A stretch of DNA of 38,162 nt from assembly GCA_964441705.1 (NCBI GenBank), contig CAYTWF010000027.1, positions 1 through 38,162 of the forward strand, read 5' to 3'. This DNA comes from Eshraghiella sp964441705 (GTDB lineage Bacteria > Bacillota > Clostridia > Lachnospirales > Lachnospiraceae). Shown in pieces: positions 35,368 through 38,162 of the stretch (within the stretch, counting starts at the first letter, position 1; every line of letters starts with the position of its first letter). The notes beneath the pieces are model-generated. The model had not been told where the DNA came from and did not search any database. It saw only the letters and a program-made list of their open reading frames with translations. The position numbers and the translations under genes were made by a program.

Positions 35368-36132
35368 TTACAAGCTTACTTTCTTATTAAGAAGTATTGA
35401 AACCCCGAAAAAGGTTCCGATTATTACTATCAGTTCAAAAAGATACTGAAGCCATGAACCAGCCATTATCTCCATAAGTGTCTCATTACCGAAATCAAAG
35501 GTTGGAAGGTAATGCAGAATAATTCTTGTAATAATATAAATTGCAACAAAAAGTCCAACTGCAAGCCATCCCTTGCCCTTCTTATTAGCAAGAATTGTAG
35601 CACTTAAGGTTATCGCAAGATATGCATAGCTTACTGTTACAAATATTCCTATCCACTCAAGGAATAATGATGCAAGAAGTGCTATCAAAATTGAATTGGC
35701 ATTAATTCCCATTATCGAAAGTACATCCTCAAGCATTTTCATAGTATCAATTACATCACCATATTTTAATGCCACCAGTCTGTAATCCAGATATATGAAA
35801 AAAACATATAAGCCAGATGCAAGTGCTGTAGCAAAAAACAGTGACAGGTACTTAGCACCAACTACCTGAAAAGCTGATGAAGGTGTCATAAATGTCATAT
35901 AACTGTATTTGGAGTTAATCTCCCTTGCATATGACACAACGCCCATAATAAAAATAAACAATATACCAGCTGATGCTCCAAGAACAAACAGCACAATACT
36001 TATTGCAAGATGTGCATCCTGACCTGACAGTATTCCAAAAAGAAGATATGCTTCAAGCACCAGTAATACAGCAAAAAGAACAATATATAAAACAAGGTCC
36101 TTTCTATATTCGTATTTAATTAGTTTGAACAT
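35368..36132 (-). CDS. ABC exporter permease
   Basis: A 254-residue protein with about six membrane helices, the expected partner of the ATPase gene that it overlaps by 17 bases. The N-terminus MFKLIKYEYRKDL resembles ABC-2 type permeases of short antibiotic/bacteriocin exporters. I start it at ATG 36132, which has GGAGGTG upstream inside the ATPase coding sequence; the open frame upstream to 36240 is only an overlap artefact. It is followed by a strong terminator. The exported compound is unknown. Confidence 0.82.
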   Translation of the reverse strand: MFKLIKYEYRKDLVLYIVLFAVLLVLEAYLLFGILSGQDAHLAISIVLFVLGASAGILFIFIMGVVSYAREINSKYSYMTFMTPSSAFQVVGAKYLSLFFATALASGLYVFFIYLDYRLVALKYGDVIDTMKMLEDVLSIMGINANSILIALLASLFLEWIGIFVTVSYAYLAITLSATILANKKGKGWLAVGLFVAIYIITRIILHYLPTFDFGNETLMEIMAGSWLQYLFELIVIIGTFFGVSILLNKKVSL

Positions 36133-36835
36133 TCTGCACACCTCCACCGTATCCGTATACTTCCTTATACAGTTCAACAAGAGTCTTCTGGTTAGCCTCA
36201 CGAAGCTTATCTGCATCACCTGCAAGAAGCATTTTGCCATATTTCATAAACAGCGCGCCATTAACAACCGGCTCAAGGTCATCTACAAGGTGACTTGATA
36301 CAACGATTGTCTTATCTCCGCCTGCATATGCAGTAATTGCCTTAACAACTACCTCTCTTGCAATAATATCGATACCATTAAGTGGTTCATCAAGCATAAT
36401 AATCTTGGAATCTCTTGCCATCGCTACTGCAATTTTCAGCTTGGCAAGCATACCCGTTGACATATTCTTGGTCTTATCTGAGAATCTCAAATCCATTCTT
36501 TCAAGAAGCTCATAAAATCTCTGTTCATTAAAATCCTTATAAAAATCCTTGTAGAATTTAACGACATCTCTGATTGTCATATATGGGTAAAAATAATTCT
36601 CTGTAGGCATATATGTAATATCTGCCTTCGTTGCATTGTCTACCGGGTTTCCGTTCAGTAAAATACTTCCTGAGGTTGGCTTTACAAGTCCAACAATCAT
36701 CTTCATCAGTGTTGTCTTACCACTTCCATTAGGTCCAAGCATTGCATATATTCTGCCTGGCTCCAGTGCAAGATTAACATGGTCGACAGCGGTACATGAA
36801 TAGTATTTTTTCACTAAGTCATTACACACTAACAT
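36116..36835 (-). CDS. ABC transporter ATP-binding protein
   Basis: A 239-residue ATPase with Walker A GPNGSGKTT (residues 34-42), Q-loop region MPTENYFYPY, a divergent signature MSTGMLAKLKIAVAMA in place of LSGGQ, Walker B KIIMLDEPLNGID and the switch His in VVSSHLVDDLE. It is of the YtrB/BcrA class of two-gene exporters, which are commonly preceded by a GntR regulator; none is present here. The start ATG 36835 has GAGAGGA about nine bases upstream. Its promoter shares its -35 hexamer with that of punA. Confidence 0.94.
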   Translation of the reverse strand: MLVCNDLVKKYYSCTAVDHVNLALEPGRIYAMLGPNGSGKTTLMKMIVGLVKPTSGSILLNGNPVDNATKADITYMPTENYFYPYMTIRDVVKFYKDFYKDFNEQRFYELLERMDLRFSDKTKNMSTGMLAKLKIAVAMARDSKIIMLDEPLNGIDIIAREVVVKAITAYAGGDKTIVVSSHLVDDLEPVVNGALFMKYGKMLLAGDADKLREANQKTLVELYKEVYGYGGGVQNVQTN

Positions 36836-36905
36836 TTTATTTTGTCCTCTCTCACAATTGATTAATTTCAGAAAATATATCATATTTTTCCAGAAATTCT
36901 TTCAA

Positions 36906-36934
36906 ATTATATCACTATTATTCATCCCTTGCAA
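36906..36934 (-). promoter_or_regulatory. Promoter of the ABC operon (shared -35)
   Basis: On the minus strand TTGCAA (36934-36929), 17 bases, then a perfect TATAAT (36911-36906), about 70 bases before the ATPase start. The hexamer TTGCAA is its own reverse complement and also serves the divergent punA promoter. Confidence 0.6.
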
Positions 36935-36957
36935 GTTACAACACAATTATCTATAAT
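36929..36957 (+). promoter_or_regulatory. Promoter of punA (shared -35)
   Basis: TTGCAA (36929-36934), 17 bases, then a perfect TATAAT (36952-36957), giving a leader of about 28 bases before punA. It uses the same -35 hexamer as the leftward ABC promoter. Confidence 0.65.
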
Positions 36958-36992
36958 TAAACCAATACATTTTATCAGGAGGACTAGCGGCT

Positions 36993-37817
36993 ATGAAGAC
37001 CATATCAGATATGATAGATGAATCTACGAACTACATTACAGAAATAATCAAAGACATTCCAGACCTTGCAATAATCCTTGGCTCTGGCCTGGGACCACTT
37101 TCAAAAGAAATCGAAAATCCAATAATAATCAAATATAGCGATATCCCTAATTTCAAGGTATCCACTATTGCCGGTCATGCCGGAGAGCTTATCTATGGTA
37201 CGGTCTGTAACCATAAGGTTCTTGTAATGAATGGTCGTTTTCACTATTACGAAGGTCACGATATGGATATCGTCACCCTACCAATTCGCGTATTCGCAAA
37301 GCTGGGCATTACCAAGCTTATTGTCACTAACGCTGCCGGTGGAATTAAAGCTTCTCTTCAGCCCGGCTCCATTATGCTCATCAATGACCATTTAAGCTTT
37401 ATGTGTCCCTCACCACTTCGTGGGGCTAATCTTGATGACTTTGGTCCCCGTTTTCCAGATATGACTCAGGTATATGCTGCTTCTTTACTTGATATTGCTC
37501 ATGAAGCAGCCAAATCTGAAAAAATCGATGTGGACGAAGGAGTATACTGTTATTTCCGCGGGCCTCAATATGAAACTCCCGCCGAGATTCGTGCTGTTCG
37601 TACAATTGGAGCAGATGCAGCAGGAATGTCCACCGTTCCAGAGGCAATCGTAGCCAAACACTGTGGCATGCAAATTCTAGGAATCTCACTTATCACCAAT
37701 AAAGCTGCTGGTCTTGGCGGCACAGAATTATCACACGAAGAGGTTAACACCATTGCCCGAAGGGCAGCAAATAATATGGTAAGACTGGTTAAAAAAATAA
37801 TTCAGCTGTTGCAATAA
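36993..37817 (+). CDS. punA: Purine nucleoside phosphorylase
   Basis: A 274-residue trimeric-type (PNP class) phosphorylase that splits inosine and guanosine to the base and ribose-1-phosphate for salvage. It shows LGSGLGPL near the start, the phosphate/ribose site in GRFHYYEGH and VTNAAGG, YFRGPQYETPAEIR, GMSTVPEAIVA with the substrate Met, and the base-binding Asn of TNKAAG. AGGAGG lies nine bases before the ATG. It is full length. No neighbouring purine genes are seen; downstream lies the repeat array, and no terminator was recognised. Confidence 0.96.
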   Translation: MKTISDMIDESTNYITEIIKDIPDLAIILGSGLGPLSKEIENPIIIKYSDIPNFKVSTIAGHAGELIYGTVCNHKVLVMNGRFHYYEGHDMDIVTLPIRVFAKLGITKLIVTNAAGGIKASLQPGSIMLINDHLSFMCPSPLRGANLDDFGPRFPDMTQVYAASLLDIAHEAAKSEKIDVDEGVYCYFRGPQYETPAEIRAVRTIGADAAGMSTVPEAIVAKHCGMQILGISLITNKAAGLGGTELSHEEVNTIARRAANNMVRLVKKIIQLLQ

Positions 37818-37856
37818 TATAGTTCATTTTCGTCTGGAATTCTCCTTGGATTTGAT

Positions 37857-37890
37857 TCTGTGAGGTGTCCAGTGCGCTCGCATTGGCGCC
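37857..37890. repeat. Degenerate left-edge half unit of the 51-bp array
   Basis: The stretch from about 37857 resembles the right half of the following units (GTGAGGTGTCCAGTG and CATTGGCGCC compare with the GTGAG..CCAGTG and CATTGGCG of the first full unit) but has small insertions and no left arm. It marks the decayed edge of the array. Confidence 0.55.
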
Positions 37891-38162
37891 GTGGGTCTCG
37901 GGAGCATTATTCTCTCGTGAGACCCAGTGTGCATTGGCGATGTGGGTCTCAGGAGCTTGCTTCCTTGTGCCTGACCCAAGCTATAGCGTCCCGTGGGTCT
38001 CAGCTGCAATATTCTTCCGTGAGACCCATTGTGCATTGGCGGTGTGGGTCTCAGGAGCATTATTCTCTCGTGAGGTCCAGTGTTCTTCGCGGTCGTGGGT
38101 CTCAGTCGCTTGCTTCCTTGTGCCTGACCCAAGCTATAGCGTCCCGTGGGTCTCAGCTGCAA
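37891..38162. repeat. 51-bp tandem hairpin repeat array (continues beyond window)
   Basis: Units start with GTGGGTCTC at 37891, 37942, 37993, 38044, 38095 and 38146, each exactly 51 bases apart; the last is cut by the window end. Units 1, 3 and 4 contain the inverted repeat TGGGTCTC(A)...(T)GAGACCCA or a wobble form of it. Units 2 and 5 have a different right arm, CCTGACCCA, that still pairs with the left arm around a two-base bulge. Units 1/4, 2/5 and 3/6 resemble each other most, giving a 153-bp super-repeat. GC content is about 55-59 percent in the units counted, well above the surrounding genes. Because 51 is a multiple of three, one frame on each strand is open, but neither has a clear start signal. 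Confidence 0.95.

Noticed and set aside
37824..38162. Minus-strand open frame of 112 codons with LRPT-type repeats
   Set aside because: It is open because the repeat period is a multiple of three, has no start within the window other than an edge TTG and no binding site, and the opposite strand is open too. Treated as a repeat array.
37891..38162. Possible CRISPR array
   Set aside because: Units are contiguous 51-base variants with internal inverted repeats; there is no short constant repeat alternating with unique spacers, and no cas genes.

Overview
The window reads as a chromosomal segment of a low-GC Gram-positive anaerobe, most likely a member of the Lachnospiraceae (Clostridia). The basis is AT-rich coding sequence with AGGAGG-type ribosome binding sites, occasional TTG/GTG starts, lipoprotein substrate-binding proteins, a Rex redox repressor, and the gene run rex - coiled-coil protein - nnr - alr - mazF - CNNM/CBS protein. 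The family assignment is inferred from content. No rRNA, tRNA, CRISPR array, transposase or phage gene was seen.

Region 1 (1-5.1 kb, minus strand) is a competence-type operon. It runs comEA, an OmpR-family response regulator, a sensor kinase, a GerMN lipoprotein and comEC (cut by the window start), so a complete two-component module sits between the two DNA-uptake genes. Upstream lies a YdcZ-type DMT transporter whose own promoter carries a perfect inverted repeat.

Region 2 (5.1-16.9 kb) is arginine biosynthesis. argJ-argB-argD run leftward, followed by an orphan substrate-binding lipoprotein. argG diverges to the right from a 304-bp intergenic region with two good promoters and weak ARG-box-like sites. 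After argG comes a terminator, then a three-gene surface-glycosylation cassette (GT2 polyprenyl-phosphate glycosyltransferase, GtrA/GtcA, YfhO-type GT-C protein), then argH directly abutting the last cassette gene. A bidirectional terminator closes the region.

Region 3 (16.9-31.4 kb, minus strand) is a long co-directional run starting at a strong rex promoter with an apparent Rex operator. The order is rex, a coiled-coil protein, nnr (NAD(P)HX repair), alr, mazF, a CNNM/CBS membrane protein, an M16 peptidase, metY, glgB, mscS, an M15 peptidase, a double zinc-ribbon membrane protein and a DUF3592-like protein. The mazF has no antitoxin gene beside it.

Region 4 (31.4-36.9 kb, minus strand) holds a solute-binding lipoprotein paired with a hybrid histidine kinase, and upstream a small ABC exporter (ATPase plus permease) with its own strong terminator. 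The ABC operon and the rightward purine nucleoside phosphorylase gene diverge from two promoters that share one palindromic -35 hexamer.

Region 5 (37.86 kb to the window end) is the most unusual part: a GC-rich tandem array with an exact 51-bp period, in which each unit carries an inverted repeat. Three hairpin classes recur in the same order, giving a 153-bp super-repeat. The array runs out of the window.
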